Origin: Microbacterium sp. 2FI
Lineage (GTDB): Bacteria; Actinomycetota; Actinomycetes; Actinomycetales; Microbacteriaceae
Assembly (NCBI RefSeq): GCF_005502885.1
Contig: NZ_SCMR01000001.1
Coordinates: 1-64,000, forward strand
DNA length: 64,000 bases
Direction: 5' to 3'
Shown piece by piece: positions 33,743 through 42,898 of this stretch. The translations under genes were made by a program, and so were the position numbers. A model generated the notes under the pieces. The model was not told the origin of the DNA, ran no database searches, and worked only from the letters and a program-made list of their open reading frames with translations. Numbering within the stretch: the first letter of the stretch is position 1; every line of letters begins with the position of its first letter.

Positions 33743-34423
33743 ATGTCACCGTTCACCGTCGTCATCCCGTGGCGGTCGGCGCCGTCGCGTGTCAGCGCCT
33801 TCGAGTTCGTGACCGGCTGGTACGCCGAGCACGTTCCCGAGGCCTCGGTGCAGACGATCGACACCGACGACGACGTGTTCGTGCTCGCCGCGTGCCGCAA
33901 CCGGGCCGTCTCCACCGTCGGTCCCGACGAGGTCGTCGTGATCAACGACGCCGACACGATTCCCGAACCCGGCGCGCTCCGCGCGGCCGTCGAGGCGGCC
34001 CGCACCAGCGGTCGGGTGCACCTGCCGTACACCGCGTACCACTGGCTCGGAGCCGAGGGCACCGCGCAGCTGCGGGCAGGCGTCCCCGCTCGCGACTGCT
34101 CATTCGAACTCGTGATCGGCGCCTGTTCCGGGGTCTACGTGACCACGCCGCGGACGTGGAACGCGCACGGAGGTCAGGACGAGGGCTTCCGCGGCTGGGG
34201 ATTCGAAGACGCCGCGTGGAACCTCGCGCACGAGACGCTGCTCGCCGGCCCGCCGGTGAGACACGACGGGCGCGTGTACGCGCTGCACCACGTCGCGGAG
34301 GTGCGCGCAGGAGCAGGCTACGAGGCGAATGCCGCGCGGATGGAGCTGTACCGTTCGGCGGCCGGCGACGCCCCGGCGATGGCTCAGCTGGTGGGCGTCG
34401 CCCCGCCGGTCAGCAGCTCGTAG
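33743..34423 (+). CDS. Glycosyltransferase (GT-A, galactosyltransferase-like)
   Basis: 226 residues: GT-A start TVVIPWRS, metal-binding NDAD near residue 73, and the GT7-C-type segment DEGFRGWGFEDAAW. This suggests transfer of galactose or GalNAc-like sugars to a glycan. TACGCT (33731-33736) is exactly 6 nt before the ATG. Its 3' end overlaps the convergent GT1 gene by 40 nt, so the two stop codons are read on opposite strands within one stretch. It belongs with the glycan locus downstream. Confidence 0.75.
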   Translation: MSPFTVVIPWRSAPSRVSAFEFVTGWYAEHVPEASVQTIDTDDDVFVLAACRNRAVSTVGPDEVVVINDADTIPEPGALRAAVEAARTSGRVHLPYTAYHWLGAEGTAQLRAGVPARDCSFELVIGACSGVYVTTPRTWNAHGGQDEGFRGWGFEDAAWNLAHETLLAGPPVRHDGRVYALHHVAEVRAGAGYEANAARMELYRSAAGDAPAMAQLVGVAPPVSSS

Positions 34424-35694
34424 GCGATCTGCGGGCCCGAACGCACCTGCTGCTCGGCCGCCACCGCACGAAGTACCTCGCGTCCGGGCGCCGGCAGGTC
34501 GCGGACGGCCCGCAGGGCGTCGGCGAGGTCGTCGACCGTTGCGAGGTTCGGCGCCAGCGCTCGCCCGATGCCGACGCGCTCGATCGCGGCGGCCCCGGCG
34601 AACTGGTCGGTGGAGAACGGCAGCACGAGCAGCGGCACCCCGTGGCCTACGGCCTCGGTCACCGAGTTGTTGCCGCCGTGGGTCACGGCCAACCTTGCAC
34701 CGGCGAGCAGACGCACTTGCGGGAGGTAGTCGCGGACCAGCCAGCCTTCCGGCATCGGGCCGAGCTCGGCGGGCGGGGTCGATCCGGTGGCGATCGCCGC
34801 GCGCACGCCGGTGCGCGCCAGCGCCTGAGCGACGCGGCGCAGCACATCGCCGCGCACCGAGAGGAAGCTGCCGAAGCTCACGTACGCGTACTCGCCCCCG
34901 TCGGCGATCCACCGTTCGACCTGGTCGTCAGCGGGCTCGGTGCGCCGCGTCGACCCCAGGAACGCGTGCGGAGGCAGTGCCCTGCCGTCGCCTGCCGCCA
35001 GGGCCGCCGGGTAGTTGTAGAGCACCCGGTCGCCGTGCTCGGCGAACGCGTCCGTCGTCGGCGCAGCGGCCGGGTCGAGTGCGCGTGCGGTGCGATTCCA
35101 CTCCGCCGTGAACCGCGCCGAGACCTCTTCGCACAGTGCTCGCAGGTCGCGCAGCGCCGCGTCGTCGGGCGTGAAGGCCGTGGGCCAGAACGGCGGGAAG
35201 CCGTAGACCTCACCGGCCACCGGCAGCGCGCTCGGGTGCCCCAGCACGACATCGCCGTGCGGGATGCGCGCGGTCTGCAGGGCGATGCGCGCGCTGAAGG
35301 CCAGATGGTCGACGAGGACGGCGGTGGCCTGCACCGTCTCGACGGCCTCGAGCACGCGGTGCCCGATCGTGACCGGATCCCACATGAGGTCGGTGAGGCG
35401 CTCCGAGGCCTGATACCGCAGCGTCGCGATCATCCCCTCGCGCGTCGCGTCGAAGAATCCGCGCAGCGACGCCGACTCGTCCGCGGGCTGCTCGTCGGCC
35501 GAGATCACGCGCGCATTGCTCCCGCGCCCGAGGGCCAGATCGACGCGCTCCATTCCGAACTCGCGCACCAGCGGATCGGTCGCGGGTCCCGTGGCGACGA
35601 CCACCCGCTCGCCGGCATCGCGCCAGGCCGTCGCGAGGGTCGCCAGGGGCAGCAGATGCGACGCGTAGTCGGGGCTGATGACGAGCAGGGTCAC
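34384..35694 (-). CDS. UDP-glycosyltransferase (GT1, MGT-like)
   Basis: 436 residues with the GT-B C-terminal donor site YVSFGSFLSVRG... and THGGNNSVTEA (the PSPG-like HGG/NS motif). The N-terminal acceptor domain is divergent (LLVISPDYASHLLPLATLA). MGT-type enzymes glycosylate macrolides or lipids. GTG start overlapping the HEAT-GT4 stop (GTGA) means coupling. Together with that gene it forms an operon read away from the pyruvyl transferase. Confidence 0.85.
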   Translation of the reverse strand: MTLLVISPDYASHLLPLATLATAWRDAGERVVVATGPATDPLVREFGMERVDLALGRGSNARVISADEQPADESASLRGFFDATREGMIATLRYQASERLTDLMWDPVTIGHRVLEAVETVQATAVLVDHLAFSARIALQTARIPHGDVVLGHPSALPVAGEVYGFPPFWPTAFTPDDAALRDLRALCEEVSARFTAEWNRTARALDPAAAPTTDAFAEHGDRVLYNYPAALAAGDGRALPPHAFLGSTRRTEPADDQVERWIADGGEYAYVSFGSFLSVRGDVLRRVAQALARTGVRAAIATGSTPPAELGPMPEGWLVRDYLPQVRLLAGARLAVTHGGNNSVTEAVGHGVPLLVLPFSTDQFAGAAAIERVGIGRALAPNLATVDDLADALRAVRDLPAPGREVLRAVAAEQQVRSGPQIAYELLTGGATPTS

Positions 35695-37844
35695 AGGCTC
35701 GCCCCGGCGGCGCGGATGAGTTCGGCCTCTTCGGCCGCGACCCCGCGGTACACGGGACCGAGGGCCGCGGCCATCGCCTGGATCGTGAAGCTCGTCCGCA
35801 CCATCTCGTGCGCGACCTCGGGACGCGTGCCCTCGCCGCGGGCTCCGGCCTCCAGCGCGGATCCGATCGCGGTCTCGAGCCGGTCGGCATCCCATGTCTG
35901 CGTGAGAACGCCGGTGACGCCGTCCTCGACGTAGGTGGCGGGGCCGCCGCCGTCGGGGGCGACGACCATGAGCCCGGTCGCCATCGCTTCGAGGAGCGCG
36001 ATGCCGAACTCCTCCTTGAGGCTTGCGCACACGTAGATCCCGCCCGGCGAGGTGAGCCCCGGCATCCCGAATCGCACCGCCGCGAGCCACAGCGCCGCGA
36101 TGTCGTTCGGCTGATGGCCCGCGAGGATCAACCCGCCCTCGGCGCGCTCGGCTTCGGGCACCGCGAGGTCGATGCGCGAGAGCTGCTCGCGCTCGTCGAG
36201 GGACGGGTGCTCGAGATCCCCGCCGATCACGAGCAGATTCGCGCGATCGCGCAAGGGTCCTCGTGCCCACGTGTCGACCAGGGTCGCCATGCCCTTGACC
36301 CGGTGGAGCCGACCGACGGTGACCACGATCGGAAGACTGCGCCGCTCGGGCGCCAGCGCCTCGACGCGAGCCCGCAGCTCGGCGATCGCCGGCACCGCGG
36401 GGGTGCCGTCGGCGTGGGCGCGCGCAACCGCGACCGCACGGTCGACCACATCGAGGTCGACGCCCTCGGCCACGATCGTGTGCCGCTCCGGGTGCGAGGT
36501 GATGTCGATGCCGACGAGCTGGCGCATGTCGCGTTGCAGCTCGGGGCGCGGGAAGAGCACGGTGTGGGCGGCGTTGGAGGCGAGGTTCTGCACGAGGCGC
36601 ACGCGAAACCAGAAGTGCTCGACCAGATCGACGTCGCCGAAGTGTTCGCGCGTGAGGGCACCCGAGCGGTCCATCGAGGTGATCACGCCGTGGGGGTCGG
36701 GTGCGACGGTGAAGACGACGGGGATGCCGAGCTCGCGCGCGACATCGGCGGCGGCGAGGCTTCCGACATCGGCCATACGCAGGTGCAGCAGGTCGACCCG
36801 CCCTGCCGCGCGGAGGATGCGACGGATGCCGCGCCGCGCCGTCACGCGCAACGGCCAGGCCGCTGCCGAGGGGACGGGGGCAGAGCGCAGCGGCACGTGT
36901 CCGTAGATGTGGCCCGACGCGGCGGAGCCGATGTCGAGCAGATCGGCGGCCGCCTGCGCGACGGGGCCGCGAGAGAGCGTGATCACGCGGCGCACGCCCG
37001 TATCGGGGTCGGCGACCAGGGCGTTGCCCAAGCGCACGAGGAGTGTCGCGATGCCGCCGTTGTCGCCGGCGCCGGCAGAAGCGAGCGACGGGTCGATGTC
37101 GGCGTGGAGGAACAGCTGCGCCACCGTCAGTCCGGCGTGGTGCGGTTCTCTCGGCGCAGCGGTGTCGGCGAGGTCGATCAGCGCGAGGCGGGCGACCTCG
37201 GCGAGAAGTCCCCCCGTCCCCACGAGGTCTTCGATCGGACCCGACAGCCCGGGCGTGCCGCGCCGCTGGCCGAGGGCGGAGACCGCGGCGATGCGAACCT
37301 CGTCGTGCTCGCGCGCGTCGCCGGCGATCCGGACGAGGGCCCGCGTGGCGACGGCCGGCCGCACGAGGCCGAGTGTCTCGACCAGCCGGGCCCGAGCAGC
37401 CGGGTCGACGATGCCGAGCAGCGCGGCCTCGACGCTGACGGCGAGTGTCTCGGCCGATGACGTCGACCACTGCTCGAGCGTGCGCTGCGCGAGCATCCCG
37501 GTGAATCCGCCGGCGGCGACCAGACCGATGAGGCGGCCCATCGCGTCGGCGCGGGGCGGCGCCGAGCCGAGCGCCCACGCCGCGTGCTCGCGGATCGTCG
37601 CGCGGTCGTCCGACAGCAGGCCGCTGAGCATGCGCGACGCCTGCTCGTCGAAGATCTCGGCGAGGGCGTGCACGGCGGCGATCGCGGCGACCTGATCGTC
37701 ACCCGCCAGCGCCGAGCCCAGCACGCGCAGGGTGCGCACGCCCGGATCGCGGCCGGCCTCGAACGCGAGGTCGTCGGCGAGTCGCATGGCATCGATGATC
37801 CGCGGTGCTGCGCGCACCTCGTCCAGAGCCGTCTGCACGCCCAT
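35691..37844 (-). CDS. HEAT-repeat / GT4 glycosyltransferase fusion
   Basis: 717 residues. Residues ~1-250 are short helical pairs in HEAT/armadillo style (AAIAAVHALAEIFD, REHAAWALGSAPP, RIAAVSALGQRR). Residues ~260-700 are a GT-B fold of the GT4 type: a Rossmann start GNALVADPDTGVRRVITLSRG, VTVGRLHRVKGM, and EEFGIALLEAMATG, the E-x7-E donor site. GT4 enzymes use NDP-sugars in LPS-like, EPS or teichoic glycan building. The HEAT part could bind partner proteins or membranes. The fusion is unusual. The gene starts near the divergent pyruvyl transferase (114 nt between them). Confidence 0.8.
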   Translation of the reverse strand: MGVQTALDEVRAAPRIIDAMRLADDLAFEAGRDPGVRTLRVLGSALAGDDQVAAIAAVHALAEIFDEQASRMLSGLLSDDRATIREHAAWALGSAPPRADAMGRLIGLVAAGGFTGMLAQRTLEQWSTSSAETLAVSVEAALLGIVDPAARARLVETLGLVRPAVATRALVRIAGDAREHDEVRIAAVSALGQRRGTPGLSGPIEDLVGTGGLLAEVARLALIDLADTAAPREPHHAGLTVAQLFLHADIDPSLASAGAGDNGGIATLLVRLGNALVADPDTGVRRVITLSRGPVAQAAADLLDIGSAASGHIYGHVPLRSAPVPSAAAWPLRVTARRGIRRILRAAGRVDLLHLRMADVGSLAAADVARELGIPVVFTVAPDPHGVITSMDRSGALTREHFGDVDLVEHFWFRVRLVQNLASNAAHTVLFPRPELQRDMRQLVGIDITSHPERHTIVAEGVDLDVVDRAVAVARAHADGTPAVPAIAELRARVEALAPERRSLPIVVTVGRLHRVKGMATLVDTWARGPLRDRANLLVIGGDLEHPSLDEREQLSRIDLAVPEAERAEGGLILAGHQPNDIAALWLAAVRFGMPGLTSPGGIYVCASLKEEFGIALLEAMATGLMVVAPDGGGPATYVEDGVTGVLTQTWDADRLETAIGSALEAGARGEGTRPEVAHEMVRTSFTIQAMAAALGPVYRGVAAEEAELIRAAGASL

Positions 37845-37958
37845 GGCACCCCCTCGGTCATCCGGTCACTTCCGGCAGGCACTCGATGGTAAGCCGCCCG
37901 AAAGGCGAGCGGACTGGTCTAGCGTGAACCGGGCCCGCTGGTTACCCTGAGGAGTTTC

Positions 37959-39146
37959 ATGAGAGTCGTGATGATCGGCGACGTGGGCGTCGTCGACGAC
38001 ATGGTGCACATCGGCGACGAGGCCATGTTCGAGGCAGCCCGTGACGAGCTCTCGGCCCGTGGCGCCGAGGTGGTGGGCATTTCGTCGAGTCCTGCCGAGA
38101 CGGCCCGGCGGTACGGCGTCCGCGCCGTCGGACGCATCGGCTTCGACGGGCTCGATCGCGCCTCGTCCGAGGCGCGGCTCGCCGCCGTGCTGTCGGCGGC
38201 TGACAACGAAGACACGCTCGCCCCCGGCGATGCGGCTCACGCGGTGATCGCCGCGGTGGCCGATGCCGATGGCGTGGTCGTCGCCGGCGGCGGCAACCTC
38301 GCCTCCACGTGGCCGCTGCACGTGTACGAGCGCGCGGCGCTCGCCGGCATCGCGGCACGGTGCGGAAAGCCGCTCGCCGTCACCGGCCAGACCCTCGGCC
38401 CGAGGCTCGACGCACGAGACCGTGAGCTGGTCGCGCGGCTCCTCGGCAGCGCCCGTCGCAGCGGCGTGCGAGAGGCCGCGTCGCAGCGGCTCGCCGCAGA
38501 CCTCGGGATCGACGCCCGGCTCGGCGTCGACGATGCGTCCTTCTTGGGGATGACCGCAGCGGATGCCGACACCCCCCGCAGCGGCGTGCTCGTGAGTCTG
38601 TCGCTGAGTCTCGGCGGAGCGCCCCGGGCAAAGGCCGCCGCCCGCATCGCGGCGCTGGTGGACGCCGCCGCCGATGAGGTGGGCGGCCCGGTCCGATTCC
38701 ACGCGCACTTCGGGCCGCTCGCGGGCGTCGAGCCGCGCGGGGACGCGCTGCTGCATGAGGAGGTGCGCGCGCTGATGCGCGCTCCCTCGAGCGTCGTGCC
38801 CTCGGGTGACGCGCGGTCGGCGGCATCCCTCGCCCGGTCCTCGGCGCTCCTGATCACCGGGCGGTATCACCCGGCCGTGTTCGCGGCGCCTGCGGGAGTG
38901 CCGGTGCTCGGTCTCGTGACCGACGACTACACCGCGATCAAGCAACGCGGTGCTCTTGCTCACTGGGGTCAGGATGCCGTGGTGCCGATCGCCGAGGCCG
39001 ACTCGCGGGGCATTCCGCGGATGCGGAGTCTGTGGGCCGAGCGCGCCGCGATCGCCGCTGAGGCGGCGCGGCGCCTGCCGGACCACCGCGCCGCGGCGTC
39101 AGCGTGGTGGGACGACGTCGCGACCGTGCTCGGGGGTATGGCCTAG
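37959..39146 (+). CDS. Polysaccharide pyruvyl transferase family protein
   Basis: 395 residues. The PS_pyruv_trans pattern is present: GDVGVVDDMVHIGDEAMFE at the start, VVAGGGNLASTWP, TGQTLGPRLDARD, and a late RYHPAVFAAPAGVPVLGLVTDDY. The enzyme adds a pyruvyl ketal (from PEP) to hexose residues of a surface glycan, giving it a negative charge. GAGGAG lies before the ATG. It is divergent from the HEAT-GT4/GT1 operon, so the locus probably makes and decorates one glycan. Confidence 0.85.
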   Translation: MRVVMIGDVGVVDDMVHIGDEAMFEAARDELSARGAEVVGISSSPAETARRYGVRAVGRIGFDGLDRASSEARLAAVLSAADNEDTLAPGDAAHAVIAAVADADGVVVAGGGNLASTWPLHVYERAALAGIAARCGKPLAVTGQTLGPRLDARDRELVARLLGSARRSGVREAASQRLAADLGIDARLGVDDASFLGMTAADADTPRSGVLVSLSLSLGGAPRAKAAARIAALVDAAADEVGGPVRFHAHFGPLAGVEPRGDALLHEEVRALMRAPSSVVPSGDARSAASLARSSALLITGRYHPAVFAAPAGVPVLGLVTDDYTAIKQRGALAHWGQDAVVPIAEADSRGIPRMRSLWAERAAIAAEAARRLPDHRAAASAWWDDVATVLGGMA

Positions 39147-39205
39147 TCGAGAGCTGACCGGCGCGGGTGTCTCAGTCCACCGCTCGGGCTCGCTACCCTC
39201 GCACC

Positions 39206-39544
39206 ATGGCCGTGAGTCAGACCCGTCGCGCCCGCGCCGCGCGGCGCCGCACCCGGCGAGTGGCGGCGGCAGACAACGACCTCACACCCGACGAATGGGA
39301 GTCGCTCGTCGAGGCGTGGGGCACCTGCGCGTACTGCGGTGCATCCGGCCCCTTCCAGAAGGACTGCGTGCTGCCGATCTCGCGCGGCGGGCGGTACACC
39401 TTCGAGAACGTCGTGCCTGCCTGCCGCTCGTGCAACGCGAGCAAGTGCAACGACGAGGTGACCGGATGGCTGCGGCGCAAGCGACTCGACGAGCGCGCGT
39501 TCCTGCTGCGGCACATCGAGATTCTCGCGGCCTGGCGGGCGTGA
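39206..39544 (+). CDS. HNH endonuclease-like protein with altered active site
   Basis: 112 residues. Zinc pairs C41-C44 and C73-C76 flank the HNH core, whose DHxxP-type strand reads D53-C54-V-L-P with the catalytic His replaced by Cys; the RGGRYTFENVVPACRSCN part, including Asn68, is intact. Basic N-terminus (RRARAARRRTRR) binds nucleic acid. TACCCT (39194-39199) lies exactly 6 nt before the ATG. It could be a degenerate nuclease or a non-cleaving binder. Confidence 0.75.
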   Translation: MAVSQTRRARAARRRTRRVAAADNDLTPDEWESLVEAWGTCAYCGASGPFQKDCVLPISRGGRYTFENVVPACRSCNASKCNDEVTGWLRRKRLDERAFLLRHIEILAAWRA

Positions 39545-39619
39545 CCGGCGGCCACGCCTCGCGCGGCGTGTGTCTCGGCGCGTAACCCCTCCGCAACAGA
39601 AGTGGGGCAAGGTTGGGTC

Positions 39620-42600
39620 ATGTCGATCAAAGTGTCGTTGACCCACTACACCGGCTATCAGTTCGCCCGGCCGGTGAAAGTCACGCCACACGTCGTGCGC
39701 CTGCGCCCCGCCCCGCACTCCCGCACACCGATCGAGGCGTACTCGCTCGATGTGAGTCCCAAAGAGCATTTCATCAACTGGCAGCAGGACCCGTTCGGCA
39801 ACTGGGTGGCCCGGCTCGTCTTCCCCGAGAAGATCGATCACCTCAAGATCACGGTCGGCCTCGTCGCCGACATGATGGTGATCAATCCGTTCGACTTCTT
39901 CATCGAGGAGTACGCCGAGACCTTCCCCTTCCAGTACGAGCCGAGCCTCAAGGCCGACCTGGCACCGTACCTGCGACCGGTCGACGACAGCGACGAGGCC
40001 GGCGCCTGGAAGGACGCGCTGCCGCCGCTGCCCGAAGGCGGGATGGCGACCGTGCCGTTCCTCGCGAACCTCAACAGTGCGGTGCACCGTGACATCGCGT
40101 ACGACGTGCGCATGGAGCCGGGCGTGCAGACGCCCGACGAGACGCTCCGCCGCGCGATCGGCTCGTGCCGCGACAGTGCGTGGCTGCTGGTGAGCCTTCT
40201 GCGCAAGTACGGCTTGGCAGCCCGCTTCGTCTCGGGCTATCTCGTGCAGCTCGCTGCCGACCAGAAGGCCCTCGACGGTCCGAGCGGCACCGAGGCAGAC
40301 TTCACCGACCTGCACGCGTGGACCGAGGTGTACATCCCGGGTGCCGGCTGGGTCGGCATGGATCCGACGAGCGCTCTCTTCGCCGGCGAGGGGCACATTC
40401 CGCTGAGCGCCACGCCGCATCCCTCGAGCGCTGCGCCGATCGAGGGCGCGACCGAGCCGGTCGAGGTGACGTTCGAGTTCGCCAACGAGGTGCTCCGCAT
40501 CCACGAAGACCCGCGCACCACGAAGCCCTACACCGACGGCCAGTGGGCTCGCATCGACAAGCTCGGCGAAGCGGTCGACGAGCGCCTCGCGGCCGGCGAT
40601 GTACGGCTGACGATGGGCGGCGAGCCGACCTTCGTCGCGCTCGACGATGCGACCAGCCCCGAGTGGAACACCGACGCCGACGGCCCGCACAAGCGCGTGC
40701 TCGCGGGCGAGCTGGCGGAGCGTCTGCGCTCGGCGTACGCCCTGGGTGGCGTCGTGCACCGCGGGCAGGGCAAGTGGTACCCGGGCGAGCCGCTGCCGCG
40801 CTGGAACATCGCGTTGCAGTGGCGGGCCGACGGCGAGCCGCTGTGGAACGACGCCGACCTCTTCGCGGATCCCTGGGGAGCGGATGCCGATCCCGAGGCC
40901 GAGTTGCACGCCGAGGCGCTCGCGCAGGCGGTGACAGCCGTGCTCGCCGTTCCCGCGAAGCAGCTGCTGCCGGCGTTCGAAGACCCGCTCGCGAGCCTCG
41001 CCGCCGACATCCGCCGTCCCGAGGGGCCGCGCCCCGCAGGCGACGAGCCCGATGCCGGCGCGGTAGCGGCCCTCGACGACGGTGTTTCGCGGCCGACCGG
41101 CTGGGTGCTGCCGCTGACCACCGACGGCGAGTGGACGAGCCCGGCGTGGTCGTTCCGTCGCGGGCGCCTCGTGCTGATCCCGGGCGAGAGTGCGGTCGGA
41201 CTCCGCCTGCCGCTCGACTCCATCTCATGGCTCGACCCCGAGCACCCTGGCGAGCCGTCGTACCTCGAGGCCGGACCGCCGTTGCAGCCCGGCATCCCGA
41301 AGGTGACGGTCGTCGACCCGAAGGAGGCGCCGACCACCGCGCTCGCGTTCGAGGCGCGCGGCGGGCAGGTGCACGTCTTCCTTCCGCCGACGCAGACGCT
41401 CGAGGCGTACGCGAGCCTGCTCGCAGTGCTCGAGCAGGCGACGAGTGCCGTGCGCTGCCGCATCGTGCTCGAAGGCTACGGCCCGCCGCCGGACGCGCGG
41501 CTGGTGCAGCTGTCGGTCACCCCCGATCCCGGAGTGATCGAGGTCAACGTGCAGCCCACCTCGTCGTGGCGAGACCTCCGCGGCCTCACCTTCCTGCTCT
41601 ACGAGCAGGCCCGGCAGAGCCGCCTGGCGACCGAGAAGTTCGACCTCGACGGCCTGCACACCGGCACCGGCGGCGGCAATCACATCACCCTCGGCGGCAC
41701 GCAGCCGGTGGATTCGCCGCTGCTGCGTCGCCCCGATCTGCTCGCGAGCCTCATCGCATACTGGCAGCGGCATCCGAGTCTGTCGTTCCTGTTCTCGGGC
41801 CGGTTCATCGGACCGACGAGCCAGGCGCCGCGCTTCGACGAGGGTCGACCCGAGGCCGTCTACGAGATGGAGATCGCGCTGCAGGAGGTGCGCCGGCTCA
41901 CCGCTGCCGCCGCCGCGATCGACGAGGAGCCTTCGCCGTGGGTCATCGACCGGGCGCTGCGGCACCTGCTCACCGACCTCACCGGCAACACCCACCGCGC
42001 CGAGTTCTGCATCGACAAGCTGTACAGCCCCGACTCGAGCCGGGGGCGGCTCGGACTCCTCGAGCTGCGCGGATTCGAGATGCCGCCGCATCCCGAGCTC
42101 GCCCTCGTGCAGGCGCTGCTCGTGCGCAGCCTCGTCGCGATGTTCTGGGAGAAGCCGTACGCGGCACCCCTCGTCCGCTGGGGCACGCGCCTGCACGAGG
42201 ACTTCCTGCTGCCCGCGGGTGCGACCGCCGATATCGGCGAGGTCGTCGCCGACCTGCAGGCGCACGGCATCCCTTTCGAGCAGTCGTGGCTCGACTCGTT
42301 CACCGAGTTCCGCTTCCCGCGCATCGGCGTCACGCGTCTCGTCGACGGCTCCGCCGGGCGCGCCATCGAACTCGAGCTGCGGCAGGCCATCGAGCCCTGG
42401 CACGTGCTCGGCGAAGAAGCGACGGCGGGCGGAACCTCGCGCTATGTCGACTCGTCGGTCGAGCGCGTTCAGGTGAAGGTCACGGGCATCGAGGCGCACC
42501 GCCACCTCGTGACGTGCGAAGGTGTACCCGTGCCTCTGACACCCACCGGCGAGCCCGGCGAGTACTACGCCGGCGTCCGCTACCGCGCGTGGCAGCCGTG

Positions 42601-42898
42601 GTCGGCGCTGCATCCGACGATCCCCGTGCACGCCCCGCTCACGTTCGACGTCGTCGACGTCGAGGCCGCCGTGAGCCTCGGCGGAGCGACCTACCACGTG
42701 GTGCACCCGGGCGGCCGGTCGTACGACCACCCGCCGATCAACTCCAACGAGGCCGAGGCGCGTCGGGCCAGCCGGTTCGAGCCCCACGGACACACGGCGG
42801 GCCGGATCGACGTCGCGGCGCTCCGCGAAGCCGGTCGACGCGCGTTCAGCGCGGACTACCCGCACACCCTCGATCTCCGGAGGGTTCCGACGGAGTGA
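39620..42898 (+). CDS. Transglutaminase / DUF2126 fusion protein
   Basis: 1092 residues. An N-terminal bacterial-transglutaminase domain (~1-260) has the triad C183 (GSCRDSAW), H232 (LHAWTEV) and D248 (GMDPTSA). Residues ~310-1090 are DUF2126 (DVRLTMGGEPTFVALDD; QGKWYPGEPLPRWNI), which others have likened to carboxylate-amine ligase folds. The pair is the first gene of an operon with a GTGA overlap to the ATP-grasp gene. The family link to peptide or isopeptide formation is predicted, not shown. Confidence 0.85.
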   Translation: MSIKVSLTHYTGYQFARPVKVTPHVVRLRPAPHSRTPIEAYSLDVSPKEHFINWQQDPFGNWVARLVFPEKIDHLKITVGLVADMMVINPFDFFIEEYAETFPFQYEPSLKADLAPYLRPVDDSDEAGAWKDALPPLPEGGMATVPFLANLNSAVHRDIAYDVRMEPGVQTPDETLRRAIGSCRDSAWLLVSLLRKYGLAARFVSGYLVQLAADQKALDGPSGTEADFTDLHAWTEVYIPGAGWVGMDPTSALFAGEGHIPLSATPHPSSAAPIEGATEPVEVTFEFANEVLRIHEDPRTTKPYTDGQWARIDKLGEAVDERLAAGDVRLTMGGEPTFVALDDATSPEWNTDADGPHKRVLAGELAERLRSAYALGGVVHRGQGKWYPGEPLPRWNIALQWRADGEPLWNDADLFADPWGADADPEAELHAEALAQAVTAVLAVPAKQLLPAFEDPLASLAADIRRPEGPRPAGDEPDAGAVAALDDGVSRPTGWVLPLTTDGEWTSPAWSFRRGRLVLIPGESAVGLRLPLDSISWLDPEHPGEPSYLEAGPPLQPGIPKVTVVDPKEAPTTALAFEARGGQVHVFLPPTQTLEAYASLLAVLEQATSAVRCRIVLEGYGPPPDARLVQLSVTPDPGVIEVNVQPTSSWRDLRGLTFLLYEQARQSRLATEKFDLDGLHTGTGGGNHITLGGTQPVDSPLLRRPDLLASLIAYWQRHPSLSFLFSGRFIGPTSQAPRFDEGRPEAVYEMEIALQEVRRLTAAAAAIDEEPSPWVIDRALRHLLTDLTGNTHRAEFCIDKLYSPDSSRGRLGLLELRGFEMPPHPELALVQALLVRSLVAMFWEKPYAAPLVRWGTRLHEDFLLPAGATADIGEVVADLQAHGIPFEQSWLDSFTEFRFPRIGVTRLVDGSAGRAIELELRQAIEPWHVLGEEATAGGTSRYVDSSVERVQVKVTGIEAHRHLVTCEGVPVPLTPTGEPGEYYAGVRYRAWQPWSALHPTIPVHAPLTFDVVDVEAAVSLGGATYHVVHPGGRSYDHPPINSNEAEARRASRFEPHGHTAGRIDVAALREAGRRAFSADYPHTLDLRRVPTE

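Noticed and set aside
35808-37460. Plus-strand open frame of 550 codons inside HEAT-GT4
   Set aside because: Antisense to conserved GT4 motifs and composed of low-complexity charged residues.
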